A stretch of DNA of 35,177 nucleotides from Mycobacterium sp. 1465703.0 (GTDB lineage: Bacteria > Actinomycetota > Actinomycetes > Mycobacteriales > Mycobacteriaceae): positions 1 to 35,177 of the forward strand of contig NZ_LZKU01000054.1 in the NCBI RefSeq assembly GCF_001672975.1, given 5' to 3'. Both the position numbers and the translations under genes were made by a program. The notes under the pieces were generated by a model. That model did no database searches. It worked only from the letters and a program-made list of their open reading frames with translations, and had not been told where the DNA came from. This document shows, one piece after another, positions 8,111 to 16,066 of this stretch (position 1 is the first letter of the stretch; every line of letters begins with the position of its first letter).

Positions 8111-8596
8111 TCAGTTTCCTTCGGGTAGTCCGGCCACGCCCGGATCAGCCATCAAGCGATCGAGAAACCCGTGCTGTCCTTTCAGGAGTTTGACGCGCGC
8201 GGTTGCTACCGCAAACCAGCCCACCCGATCGACTTCGGGAAACTCCCGCAGCGTGCCCGATCCTTTCGGCCACTCCAATTCGAAAGTGTTGCTGCGCGTG
8301 GCGGTGACGTCGAGATCGCTTCGCACGGCGAAGGCGGTCACCACCTTGCCGCCGGACTGCTTCACCTGTCCGAGGTCGATGCGCGGCCCGGTGGGCACCG
8401 AGAGCCCCAACTCTTCGGAGAACTCGCGCTGCGCGGCCACCCAGGGATCCTCGTCGTCGCTGTACTCGCCTTTCGGGATCGACCACGCACCGCTGTCTTT
8501 ACGGGCCCAGAACGGTCCACCTGGATGCGCTAAAAGAACTTCGACGACGTTGTTACAAGTCCGGTACAACAACACACCCGCGCTGAGCTTTGCCAT
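8111..8596 (-). CDS. Nudix hydrolase
   Basis: A 161-residue protein with a complete Nudix box: G43, E49, R57, E58, E61, E62 and G64 in the GX5EX7REXXEEXG pattern. Such enzymes hydrolyse nucleoside diphosphates linked to another group, and the box does not reveal the substrate. The N-terminal strand AGVLLYR and the segment following the box match the NUDIX fold of small single-domain members. It sits 6 bp downstream of the WS/DGAT gene and 1 bp upstream of the dehalogenase gene. It is therefore an internal member of a minus-strand operon, with no obvious functional link to either neighbour. Confidence 0.9.
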   Translation of the reverse strand: MAKLSAGVLLYRTCNNVVEVLLAHPGGPFWARKDSGAWSIPKGEYSDDEDPWVAAQREFSEELGLSVPTGPRIDLGQVKQSGGKVVTAFAVRSDLDVTATRSNTFELEWPKGSGTLREFPEVDRVGWFAVATARVKLLKGQHGFLDRLMADPGVAGLPEGN

Positions 8597-8602
8597 CGAT
8601 TC

Positions 8603-9964
8603 CTATTCTCCCACAGCGCATTCCAGATCCTTCAGCGAGGACTCCAAATGCGCGAGCAGGCGCTGCAGGTGCGGGACGCTGCGCCGGCATCCCACCAGGC
8701 CGAAGTCCAGGTTGCCGGCGTTGCTGGCCAGGGTGATGTTCAGTGCCTGACCATCCAGCACGATGGACAGCGGGTAGTTGCCATCGAGCCGGGCGCCCCC
8801 GTAATAGATCGGCTGGGTGGGTCCCGGCACGTTCGAGATGACGATGTTGAACGGGGGCGATGTCGCCGAAACCCAGCCCGGCACCGCCGCCAAAGCCAGC
8901 GAGGACAGGTTGGCCGCGGACAGTGCAAGTGCTTGAATGCGCGGCAATTGCGTGAACACCTTCTTGTTGCAGCGCATCGAATCGCTGATGGTGAGCAGGC
9001 GCTGCGCGGGGTCGTCGGTGTCGGTCGCGAGGTTGCACAGAATGGCGCCGACCATGTTGCCGCCGGTGTCCGCCTCGTCCTCGGTGCGCAGGCTTACCGG
9101 GACCATCGCGATGAGCGGTGTATCCGGCAGCGCGCCGCGCTCGAGCAGGTAGTAGCGCAGCGCGCCCGAGCACATGGCCAGGACGACGTCGTTCACGGTG
9201 ACCCCGGCGGCCCTTTTCACGGTCTTGATGCGGTCCAGCGACCAGGATTGCGCGGCGCAGCGCCGTGCACCGCCGATGTTGACGTTCAACATGGTCTTCG
9301 GCGCCGCGAAGGGCAATGTCAGTTGCTGCTCGAGCAGCGCCGCACGCGCCAGTCCTGCCGTCGAGGGAGCAAGCGCCGCAACGGATCCCGCGGCGCGGAT
9401 CAATGACTTCAGCGGAGACGACGGGCTGGCTTTCCGCTTACGTCTGGGCAGACTCCACGGCGCGCGGATCTCGCGGTCGTCCGGATCGGTGGACAACGCG
9501 CGCTGCATCAGCTTCTGCGCGGAGACGCCATCGATCAGCGCATGGTGAACTTTGGTGTAGATAGCGAACCGGCCGTCTTTGAGGCCTTCGATGACGTGCG
9601 TCTCCCACAATGGGCGGTGACGATCCAACAGGCTGCTATGCCACCGCGACGTCAGCTCGAGCAATTCGCGGACCCGTCTGGGCGACGGCAACGCCGAGCG
9701 CCGCACGTGGTAGTCGACGTCGATGTCGCCGTCGTTGTCGTACGACCAACCGAGGTTTGCGATGCCGCCTATGAACGTCGCCGGATGTTTGCGGAATGTG
9801 GGCTGGAACTCTCGCTGGGCGACCAGATCCCGGTAAAGCTCACGAACGAAGCCGCGACCGGCACCCGGCGGCGGCACGAACAACTGCAAGCCGCCGACAT
9901 GCATGGGATGCTCGCGAGATTCTCCCAGCAGAAAAACCGCGTCGGTGGGCATCATGAGTTCCAT
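8603..9964 (-). CDS. Wax ester synthase / diacylglycerol acyltransferase (WS/DGAT)
   Basis: A 453-residue member of the bifunctional WS/DGAT family that transfers acyl groups from acyl-CoA to diacylglycerol or long-chain alcohols. It makes the triacylglycerol and wax stores of mycobacteria. The catalytic HHxxxDG motif is at 140-146 (HHALIDG). The N-terminus MELMMPTDAVFLLGESREHPMHVGGLQLF is typical of the mycobacterial branch. Near the C-terminus, ISNVPGPTQPIYYGGARL is the usual family signature. Length is normal (about 450-470). Mycobacteria carry many paralogues, so I give no Tgs number. It lies 38 bp downstream of an SDR gene and 6 bp upstream of the Nudix gene, all on the same strand. Confidence 0.93.
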   Translation of the reverse strand: MELMMPTDAVFLLGESREHPMHVGGLQLFVPPPGAGRGFVRELYRDLVAQREFQPTFRKHPATFIGGIANLGWSYDNDGDIDVDYHVRRSALPSPRRVRELLELTSRWHSSLLDRHRPLWETHVIEGLKDGRFAIYTKVHHALIDGVSAQKLMQRALSTDPDDREIRAPWSLPRRKRKASPSSPLKSLIRAAGSVAALAPSTAGLARAALLEQQLTLPFAAPKTMLNVNIGGARRCAAQSWSLDRIKTVKRAAGVTVNDVVLAMCSGALRYYLLERGALPDTPLIAMVPVSLRTEDEADTGGNMVGAILCNLATDTDDPAQRLLTISDSMRCNKKVFTQLPRIQALALSAANLSSLALAAVPGWVSATSPPFNIVISNVPGPTQPIYYGGARLDGNYPLSIVLDGQALNITLASNAGNLDFGLVGCRRSVPHLQRLLAHLESSLKDLECAVGE

Positions 9965-10002
9965 TCACCCATTAGACGCCATGCGGGCAGGGAAGTCGCT
10001 GC

Positions 10003-10860
10003 TTACAGGAGATCGGTGATGGTCTTCAAGCCCGCGTCGTAGAGCACGCCGGGCAGCATCCCGCCGTCACATTCGATGGTGGTGCCGTTGACGAAGTCGG
10101 CCTGCCCGCCGGCGAGGAACACGCAAATGCGCCCGACCTCCGCCGGTTCGCCGGCGCGGCGCATCGGGACGGCAGCGAAATACGTTGCGCCAGTGGGGTC
10201 GTCCTTGGGCAACACGAAAGATCGGAAGTTCTCGGTCATCGTCGGCCCAAGGGCGATGCAGTTGACCCGGACTTTGGGCCCCCACTCTTCGGCCAGTGAC
10301 CGGGTGAGATGGTTGAGGCCGCTCTTGGCCGCACCGTAGGAGACCAGGGTTGGCGATCCTGCTGGATGTCCGGCGCCGCTGGAGATGTTGATGATGCAGC
10401 CGACGCCGTCCTGGGTCCGCATCTGCCGATAGGCGCGGATGGCGAACCACAGTGGGCTGATCAGATTCATCTGCACGGCAAACGCGTGAAACAGGGCCGT
10501 GCGGGCGAACTCGTCGTCGCTGCCGGGTGCGCCCTGAATGCGTTGCACGAGTTCGGGAATGCTCTCGGCATGTGGCGCCGGAACGGTGCCACCGGCGTTG
10601 TTCACCAAAATGTCGATCCGGCCATGGACAGCCACCACGTCCGCGACGAACGTGTCGATCGAACGATGGTCGCCTTGATCGCACACTTGCTGCGAGGCGC
10701 GTGCCGCCCAGTCCGGTTCGATGCCGGGGATGGTGTCCAGCGGCGACCGCGAACAGCCGATCACGGTCGCTCCGGCACGAAGCAGTTCGTGGGCGATGCC
10801 CACGCCCACGCCGCGGCTGGTGCCGGTGACGATCGCGATCTTGCCGTCGAGGACGCTCAT
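10003..10860 (-). CDS. Short-chain dehydrogenase/reductase (SDR)
   Basis: A 285-residue classical SDR that uses NAD(P)(H). The nucleotide-binding TGTSRGVG is at 12-19, NNAG at 87-90, the catalytic serine in NISSG at about 160-161, and YxxxK at Y175/K179. A longer than usual insertion (about residues 100-130) sits between NNAG and the active site. I chose ATG 10860 (MSVLDGK) because GGAGGAAGG lies 7 bp upstream of it on the minus strand; the open frame runs nine codons further. The gene is divergent from the DapB-like operon, and a perfect palindrome at 10892-10906 lies between them, so both may share one regulator. The substrate is unknown; lipid or steroid-like alcohols are common for mycobacterial SDRs. 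Confidence 0.88.
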   Translation of the reverse strand: MSVLDGKIAIVTGTSRGVGVGIAHELLRAGATVIGCSRSPLDTIPGIEPDWAARASQQVCDQGDHRSIDTFVADVVAVHGRIDILVNNAGGTVPAPHAESIPELVQRIQGAPGSDDEFARTALFHAFAVQMNLISPLWFAIRAYRQMRTQDGVGCIINISSGAGHPAGSPTLVSYGAAKSGLNHLTRSLAEEWGPKVRVNCIALGPTMTENFRSFVLPKDDPTGATYFAAVPMRRAGEPAEVGRICVFLAGGQADFVNGTTIECDGGMLPGVLYDAGLKTITDLL

Positions 10861-10891
10861 CAACAGACCTTCCTCCGATGCCACCGATTGT

Positions 10892-10906
10892 TGACAGTGA
10901 CTGTCA
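10892..10906. promoter_or_regulatory. Perfect 15-bp palindrome, candidate TetR operator
   Basis: TGACAGTGACTGTCA is a perfect inverted repeat with 7-bp arms and one central base. It lies between the divergent SDR (start 10860) and the DapB-like operon (start 10975). TTGACA at 10891-10896 fits a -35 box, and TAGTCT at 10915-10920 fits a -10 box 18 bp further. The palindrome therefore overlaps the -35 of the plus-strand promoter. The operon it would control ends with a TetR gene, which is the most likely ligand. Confidence 0.6.
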
Positions 10907-10974
10907 TCGAGTCATAGTCTGCCATTTCGTTCGCCGATGTGTAAAGGCCGCGCACGGTCACCTCCGGGAGGTCA

Positions 10975-12063
10975 ATGATGAGTAGCCCGTCCAAGCTTCG
11001 CGTTATCCAATGGGCCACTGGCGGTGTCGGCAAAGCGGCGATCGAGTGCGTGCTCAACCACCCAGAGCTCGAGCTGGTGGGGTGTTGGGTGCACAGCTCG
11101 GACAAGAACGGTGTCGACGTCGGCCGGATCATCGGGACGCAGGAGCTGGGTGTCACCGCCACCACCAGCATCGACGAGATACTTGCGCTGGACGCCGACT
11201 GCGTCATGTACAGCCCGCTGATCCCCAACGACGACGAAGTCATCGCGATCCTGCGATCCGGCAAAAACGTCGTCACACCCGTAGGTTGGGTCTACCCCGA
11301 TCCCGGCAACAAGCGTCACCGAGCCGTCGCCGAAGCCGCATCGGAAAGCGGTGTGACGCTGCATGGTTCGGGGATCCACCCAGGGGGAATCACGGAGCGA
11401 TTCCCCCTCATGGTGTCCTCGCTCTCGTCGGCGATCACCCATGTGCGCGCCGAGGAGTTTTCCGACATACGCACTTACAACGCACCGGACGTGGTGCGTC
11501 ACATCATGGGATTCGGCGGTTCCCCCGAGGAGGCTACCCAGGGGCCGATGGCCGGCCTACTGGAAGCGGGTTTCAAGCAGTCGGTGCGAATGATCGCCGA
11601 CCACATGGGCTTTCGCATCGATCCCGCCATCAGGACCATCCAGGATGTTGCGGTGGCGACCGCCGATATCGACTACGACCCCTTCCCGATCACCACCGGC
11701 ACGGTGGCCGCGCGCCGGTTCCGCTGGCAAGCGCTCGTCGACGGTGAGCCGGTGATCACGGCGGCGGTCAACTGGCTGATGGGCGAGGAAAACCTCGATC
11801 CGGCTTGGAATTTCGGTCGGCGGGGCGAGCGCTTCGAGGTGGAGATCACCGGGGACCCTGATGTGAGTCTGACCTTCAAGGGTCTGCAGCCGGAGACGAT
11901 CGCGAAAGGCCTGGCGAAGAATCCGGGCGTCGTGGTGACCGCCAATCACTGCATCAATGCCATCCCCGACGTCTGCGCCGCCGAGCCGGGTATCAAGACC
12001 TATCTAGATCTGCCTTTGTTCGCCGGGCGACCGGCTCCGAATCTCGCCGTGGACCAGCCGTGA
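10975..12063 (+). CDS. DapB-like NAD(P)-dependent reductase (dihydrodipicolinate-reductase-like)
   Basis: A 362-residue protein with an N-terminal Rossmann fold (RVIQWATGGVGKAAI at about 9-23). The C-terminal half resembles dihydrodipicolinate reductase and 2,4-diaminopentanoate dehydrogenase. This mycobacterial family is not the lysine-pathway DapB, which is shorter, and its substrate is not established. In catabolic clusters such proteins occur beside SDR, VOC and acyl-CoA enzymes, as here. GGGAGG at 10965-10971 precedes two adjacent ATG codons at 10975 and 10978, and either could be the start. The stop overlaps the GTG start of the next gene by 4 bp, so the operon is translationally coupled. 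Confidence 0.8.
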   Translation: MMSSPSKLRVIQWATGGVGKAAIECVLNHPELELVGCWVHSSDKNGVDVGRIIGTQELGVTATTSIDEILALDADCVMYSPLIPNDDEVIAILRSGKNVVTPVGWVYPDPGNKRHRAVAEAASESGVTLHGSGIHPGGITERFPLMVSSLSSAITHVRAEEFSDIRTYNAPDVVRHIMGFGGSPEEATQGPMAGLLEAGFKQSVRMIADHMGFRIDPAIRTIQDVAVATADIDYDPFPITTGTVAARRFRWQALVDGEPVITAAVNWLMGEENLDPAWNFGRRGERFEVEITGDPDVSLTFKGLQPETIAKGLAKNPGVVVTANHCINAIPDVCAAEPGIKTYLDLPLFAGRPAPNLAVDQP

Positions 12064-12560
12064 CGAACAGCGTCCTCGACGATGTGTCGTTCTGCCACCT
12101 TGTCGTCGGTGTCACCGACATGGACCGGGCACTGAGCTTCTACCGTGACGTGCTCGGCATGGAGATGGTTTTCGAATCCCTCATCTCCGGAGAGCCGTTT
12201 GATGCGGTGCTGCACGCCAACCGCAAACAGGAAGGGCGCGTGGTCGGCGGCTTACTGGGCGGCCTGATGATCGAGTTGCTGTCGATCGGCGTCAACCCGC
12301 CCGAGCAAAAGCAGCGGCGCGGCATCACCGGAATCCACAATGTCTCGCTGTCGGTGACCGATCTCGACGAAACCCATCGCCGCATCGTCGCGGCCGGTCA
12401 CACTCCTGACCAAGACCCCTTCGAGATCGGTGGCGTACGAATGTTTTTCGTCAAGGACCCGGACGGCACGCCGGTCGAGTTCATCGAGTTGCCGGACGGC
12501 GCGCGCAGCACCTACGAAATGCACCGCGGCGTACGGCTGCAGATGGGACCGGCCAAATGA
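12060..12560 (+). CDS. VOC-superfamily (glyoxalase/bleomycin resistance-like) protein
   Basis: A 166-residue protein made of two beta-alpha-beta-beta-beta modules. The metal ligands expected of the vicinal oxygen chelate fold are visible: H13 (FCHLVV), E72 (MIELLS), H93 (GIHNVS) and E140 (PVEFIE). Members include glyoxalase I, methylmalonyl-CoA epimerase and extradiol dioxygenases, and the sequence does not decide between these. The GTG start at 12060 overlaps the upstream TGA in GTGA. The stop overlaps the next ATG in ATGA. It is the second gene of a four-gene operon with a DapB-like reductase, an SDR and a TetR regulator. Confidence 0.88.
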   Translation: MTNSVLDDVSFCHLVVGVTDMDRALSFYRDVLGMEMVFESLISGEPFDAVLHANRKQEGRVVGGLLGGLMIELLSIGVNPPEQKQRRGITGIHNVSLSVTDLDETHRRIVAAGHTPDQDPFEIGGVRMFFVKDPDGTPVEFIELPDGARSTYEMHRGVRLQMGPAK

Positions 12561-13339
12561 GCGCTCCCACCTACTTTCATCCCGACTCACTGCGCGGCCG
12601 AGTCGCGATCGTCACCGGCGCCGCGCAGGGTGTCGGTAAGGGCGTTGCCACCGCGCTGCTCGAACGCGGCGCCGCGGTGCTGTTGGTCGATATCCAGCAC
12701 GAGGCGCTCAACACGACAACCACCGAGCTGCAAGCGCTGGGGCGGGCCGAACAGCTGGTCGCCGATCTCCGCGACCCGGACAGCGCCCCGCGCATCGCGG
12801 CGGCGGCCGTCGAGGCGTTCGGGACGGTGCATGGCCTGGTCAACAATGCCATTGCCACCAATGAGCCCAAGGCCTTCGTCGATATCACCACCGAGGATCT
12901 CGCACTCGGTTACGACGTTGGCCCTCGCGCAACCTTCCTGCTCATGCAGGCCGTGCACCCGTTGATGGTCAAGGAGGGTGGCGGATCGATCGTCAACCTC
13001 GGCTCGGGCACCGGCACCGGTGGCGAACCCAAGTGGGGTGGATACGCCGCCGCCAAGGAAGGCATCCGCGGCTTGTCCAAAGTCGCCGCCCTGGAATGGG
13101 GACGCGACAACATCCGGGTCAATGTCATCTGCCCCTTCGCCGAATCGGACGGTGTCAAGTACTGGAAGTCGTTCGCGCCCAAGGAGTACGAAAAGGCCGT
13201 CGGACGGGTTCCGATGAAGCGCATCGGCGATGTCCGTACCGACGTCGGTGCTCTGGTGGCGTTCCTGCTCAGCAGTGACGCGACATTCATCACCGGACAG
13301 ACCATTCACGTCGACGGCGGGATTGGCTGCTTCCGATGA
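12557..13339 (+). CDS. Short-chain dehydrogenase/reductase (SDR)
   Basis: A 260-residue SDR. The cofactor motif TGAAQGVG is at 20-27, the catalytic serine S150 lies in NLGSG, and Y163/K167 form YAAAK. The usual NNAG is replaced by NNAI (96-99). The C-terminal IHVDGG is typical of the family. The substrate is unknown. Start and stop both overlap neighbouring genes in ATGA, so it is coupled to the VOC gene before it and the TetR gene after it. A second SDR is encoded divergently at 10003-10860, and the two could act on one pathway. Confidence 0.88.
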   Translation: MSAPTYFHPDSLRGRVAIVTGAAQGVGKGVATALLERGAAVLLVDIQHEALNTTTTELQALGRAEQLVADLRDPDSAPRIAAAAVEAFGTVHGLVNNAIATNEPKAFVDITTEDLALGYDVGPRATFLLMQAVHPLMVKEGGGSIVNLGSGTGTGGEPKWGGYAAAKEGIRGLSKVAALEWGRDNIRVNVICPFAESDGVKYWKSFAPKEYEKAVGRVPMKRIGDVRTDVGALVAFLLSSDATFITGQTIHVDGGIGCFR

Positions 13340-13932
13340 GCGGCGAGTCGCTTCGCGACCGGCAGCGCGCACAGATCCGGGCCGATATCCGGCGTGCGGC
13401 GTTCCGCCTGTTCGTCGAACGCGGCTATGACGCGGTGACCACCGAGGAAATCGCCACGGCCGCAGGTGTTTCGCCGCGAACGTTCTTCCGGCATGTGCCG
13501 GCCAAGGAAGAGCTTCTGCTGGCGCCGGTGCGCTACGGCGGCGCTGCGATCGTCAATCTCCTCGAAGGTAGGCCCGCCGGGGAGTCGCCTGATGCCGCGC
13601 TGATAAACGCGATCATCACGCGAACCCGCTCATTCGAGCAGGCAGACACCGAGGAATGGCGCGAGGCCCTGCTGGTGGTGCCCGACCTGCTCGACAAGGT
13701 CACCGTTCACCGGCCTGCCGACAAGGAACGGGCGACCAAGCTCGTCGCCGAGAGGATGGGTGTAGATCCGGAGGACGACATCCGGCCGGGACTGCTGGTT
13801 CAGCTCGCGTTCGCGGCAGCGGATTTCGCCTTCCAGCAATGGGTGCGGCAGTCCGGGAAACCGTGGCCGCTGGATCGTTACGTCACCGAGGCTTTGGATG
13901 CGATCAAAAGTTCGCACTGGAAACGAAAGTGA
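13336..13932 (+). CDS. TetR-family transcriptional regulator
   Basis: A 198-residue TetR repressor. The N-terminal helix-turn-helix is at about 14-60 (FRLFVERGYDAVTTEEIATA, then AGVSPRTFFRHVPAKEELL), followed by an all-helical ligand-binding domain. It is the last gene of the DapB-like/VOC/SDR operon and overlaps the SDR by ATGA. It probably autoregulates the operon through the palindrome at 10892-10906. The gene is convergent with the hydroxyacid dehydrogenase gene, with only 7 bp between stops and no visible terminator. Confidence 0.92.
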   Translation: MSGESLRDRQRAQIRADIRRAAFRLFVERGYDAVTTEEIATAAGVSPRTFFRHVPAKEELLLAPVRYGGAAIVNLLEGRPAGESPDAALINAIITRTRSFEQADTEEWREALLVVPDLLDKVTVHRPADKERATKLVAERMGVDPEDDIRPGLLVQLAFAAADFAFQQWVRQSGKPWPLDRYVTEALDAIKSSHWKRK

Positions 13933-13939
13933 GTCGGGG

Positions 13940-14929
13940 TCAGCGCCGCTGCGACACTTCGGGATTGGCGATCCGAATGGGCGCCCCGTCCAGCCAGGCC
14001 ACCACTGATTCCGCCGTGTCGGCGTAGAAGGCGCCCAGCATTTCGCGAGTGACATATCCCAGGTGTGGAGACAGGGTCACATTCGCCAGAAGCCGCAGCC
14101 GATGATCGGGCGGCAGCGGTTCGGTGTCGTACACGTCCAACCCGGCCCCGGCGATGCGCCCGGATTCCAGCGCGGCGATCAGGGCGGCCTCGTCGACGAT
14201 CGGCCCCCTGGAGGTGTTGATCAAGTAGGCGTGCGGCCTCATCGAGGCCAGCTCGGCCTGGCCGACCAGACCGCGGGTGCGCTCCGATAGCACCAGATGG
14301 ATGGAGACCACGTCCGACGATTCGAACAACGGGGCCTTTTCCACCCGGCGGGCGCCCACGCTCGCGGCGACTTCCTCGGTGAGATTTTGGCTCCATGCCA
14401 GGACTTCCATGTCGAACGCCTTGGCGTATTCGGCCATGCGTTTGCCGACCCTGCCCAGGCCGAGAAGTCCGAGGGTCTTGCCGGACAACGTCATACCCGC
14501 GGTGCTCTGCCACCCGCCATCACGCATGTTCCGATGCTCTTCGGCAAGATGGCGCACCGTCGCAATCAGCAGCCCCCAGGCGAATTCCGGCGTAGCGTCG
14601 CGGATGGGTCGGAATCGGGGGTGGGCGAAGTCCGATTGGGCCACCAGGATCCCGTGTTCGCCGGCCGCGGCCATGTCCAGATTCGGCAGGCTCTTGCCGA
14701 CAATGGTGATCAGCTTGAGGTTCGGCAGCCGCTCGATCAGCGTCCGCGGAAACGCCATTCGCTCTCGCAGGGTGCACACCACATCGAAGGACCGCAGCGC
14801 ATCGGCCGCCTCGTCCTCGGTCAGGTGCCGGTTGAAAACGGTTACCTCGGAACGTGTTTGCACCGGCGACCAGTCGGCAACCTGCAAGGCTACGCCGGCG
14901 TAGTCATCGAGAATCGCTACCTTGGGCAT
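13940..14929 (-). CDS. D-2-hydroxyacid dehydrogenase family protein
   Basis: A 329-residue NAD-dependent dehydrogenase of the D-isomer-specific 2-hydroxyacid family (D-3-phosphoglycerate dehydrogenase-like, without an ACT domain). The Rossmann motif GLGRVG is at 157-162. The catalytic triad is R241 (TSRGPIVDE), E270 (DTEP) and H289 (SPHLGY). I chose ATG 14929 (MPKVAILDDY), because AGGGAG lies 5 bp upstream; the open frame continues another 66 codons without homology. The substrate is undetermined; glyoxylate, hydroxypyruvate and other 2-oxoacids are usual. It follows the quinone-oxidoreductase-like gene on the same strand after 82 bp. Confidence 0.9.
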   Translation of the reverse strand: MPKVAILDDYAGVALQVADWSPVQTRSEVTVFNRHLTEDEAADALRSFDVVCTLRERMAFPRTLIERLPNLKLITIVGKSLPNLDMAAAGEHGILVAQSDFAHPRFRPIRDATPEFAWGLLIATVRHLAEEHRNMRDGGWQSTAGMTLSGKTLGLLGLGRVGKRMAEYAKAFDMEVLAWSQNLTEEVAASVGARRVEKAPLFESSDVVSIHLVLSERTRGLVGQAELASMRPHAYLINTSRGPIVDEAALIAALESGRIAGAGLDVYDTEPLPPDHRLRLLANVTLSPHLGYVTREMLGAFYADTAESVVAWLDGAPIRIANPEVSQRR

Positions 14930-14956
14930 GCGGTCTCCCTTATCAGCCACAGAATC

Positions 14957-14976
14957 ACTCCCCCTACCGAGGGAGT
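14957..14976. other. Short inverted repeat between two minus-strand genes
   Basis: ACTCCC (14957-14962) and GGGAGT (14971-14976) form a perfect hairpin with an 8-bp loop, about 30 bp upstream of the hydroxyacid dehydrogenase start. There is no T-tract. It could be a weak terminator, an operator or chance. Confidence 0.25.
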
Positions 14977-15011
14977 CGGCAACCTCGATTGACCTTAACC
15001 GGTCGTCTCGA

Positions 15012-15932
15012 TCATGGTGCCACGGCGATCTTGACATGCGGTCCGGACTCTTGTTCGCGCCACGCCTGAGCAGAATCCTCGAGTGAATATTGGCGTGTGT
15101 CAACGTGAATGCGCCCGGCGACGGCATGCTGGGTGATCTCCTGGTAGCCCGCGCGCATCACCTCCGGCCCCATGGCGTCATTGAGGTGACCGATATGGGT
15201 CCGACCGGTCAAGGCACGAAACGACACCTCGGCAGTGGGACCGGCACCCTCGCCGACGGTAATCAGCGTCGCACCGTTGGCGGTCGCGTCGAGCGCGGCG
15301 ACGAAGGGCTTGCCGTAGACAAGGTCGACAACCACGTCATAGCCGTCACCGGCCTCGCTGCGCAACGCTTCGGCATCGTCATCTCCGCCCAATTGCACGG
15401 TGGCATCGGCGCCCAACAAGCGCGCTTGTTCCAAGGCATCCGGGTTGCGGCCCGCGCCCACCACTCGTCCGGCCCCGAGAACTTTGGCGACCTGCACAGC
15501 GATCCGGCCCACGACTCCCGTCGCACCGAGCACCAATACCGACTCACCATGCGATACGTCAGCATGTCGGGTCAGCGGCAGCCACGCGGCAAGCCCGGCG
15601 ATACCGCAGGCGACCGCGAGGTCGTCGGCGAGGCCCTCGGGGACGGGAAAGATTTTCGCCGGATCGACAGGGCAGCGTTGCGCCCAGGACCCGAACGGAT
15701 CCGGCGGCCCATTGAAATAAACCCGCTTGCCGTCCAGCATGCCAATCCCTTCCCGGCCCACCACCGACGGCGTCACCGGCGTGCCCATTTTCCCCGATGC
15801 CAACAACAGATCCACCGGATTACAGCCGGCGAGTAGCACATCAATGATTTCGCTGTGGGGATCCCCGGTGGGCTCATCGAAGTCTCGGACCGTCGGGATG
15901 TCGCCCGCTGCCTCCAGAACCGCCGCACGCAT
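15012..15932 (-). CDS. Zinc-free quinone oxidoreductase-like MDR protein
   Basis: A 306-residue medium-chain dehydrogenase/reductase of the quinone oxidoreductase (zeta-crystallin) type. The NADPH-binding motif GATGVVG is at 136-142. The catalytic-zinc ligands of alcohol dehydrogenases are not seen, which fits zinc-free NADPH:quinone or enoyl reductases. I chose ATG 15932 (MRAAVLEAAG), preceded at 6 bp by GGGAGG; the open frame runs 14 codons further upstream. The gene is divergent from the truncated kinase gene. The substrate is unknown. Confidence 0.88.
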   Translation of the reverse strand: MRAAVLEAAGDIPTVRDFDEPTGDPHSEIIDVLLAGCNPVDLLLASGKMGTPVTPSVVGREGIGMLDGKRVYFNGPPDPFGSWAQRCPVDPAKIFPVPEGLADDLAVACGIAGLAAWLPLTRHADVSHGESVLVLGATGVVGRIAVQVAKVLGAGRVVGAGRNPDALEQARLLGADATVQLGGDDDAEALRSEAGDGYDVVVDLVYGKPFVAALDATANGATLITVGEGAGPTAEVSFRALTGRTHIGHLNDAMGPEVMRAGYQEITQHAVAGRIHVDTRQYSLEDSAQAWREQESGPHVKIAVAP

Positions 15933-16066
15933 CTCGAGCCTCCCGCCTGCGCATCGGATTCGACGCTGACGCAAAGGGTTTCCGTCCCTGGCAGATCGAA
16001 ACGGTGAGGTCGAGAGCGCTACGGCAGTTATCCGCCTAACGAAAAGTGGAAGCTGTCCGATTCAAC

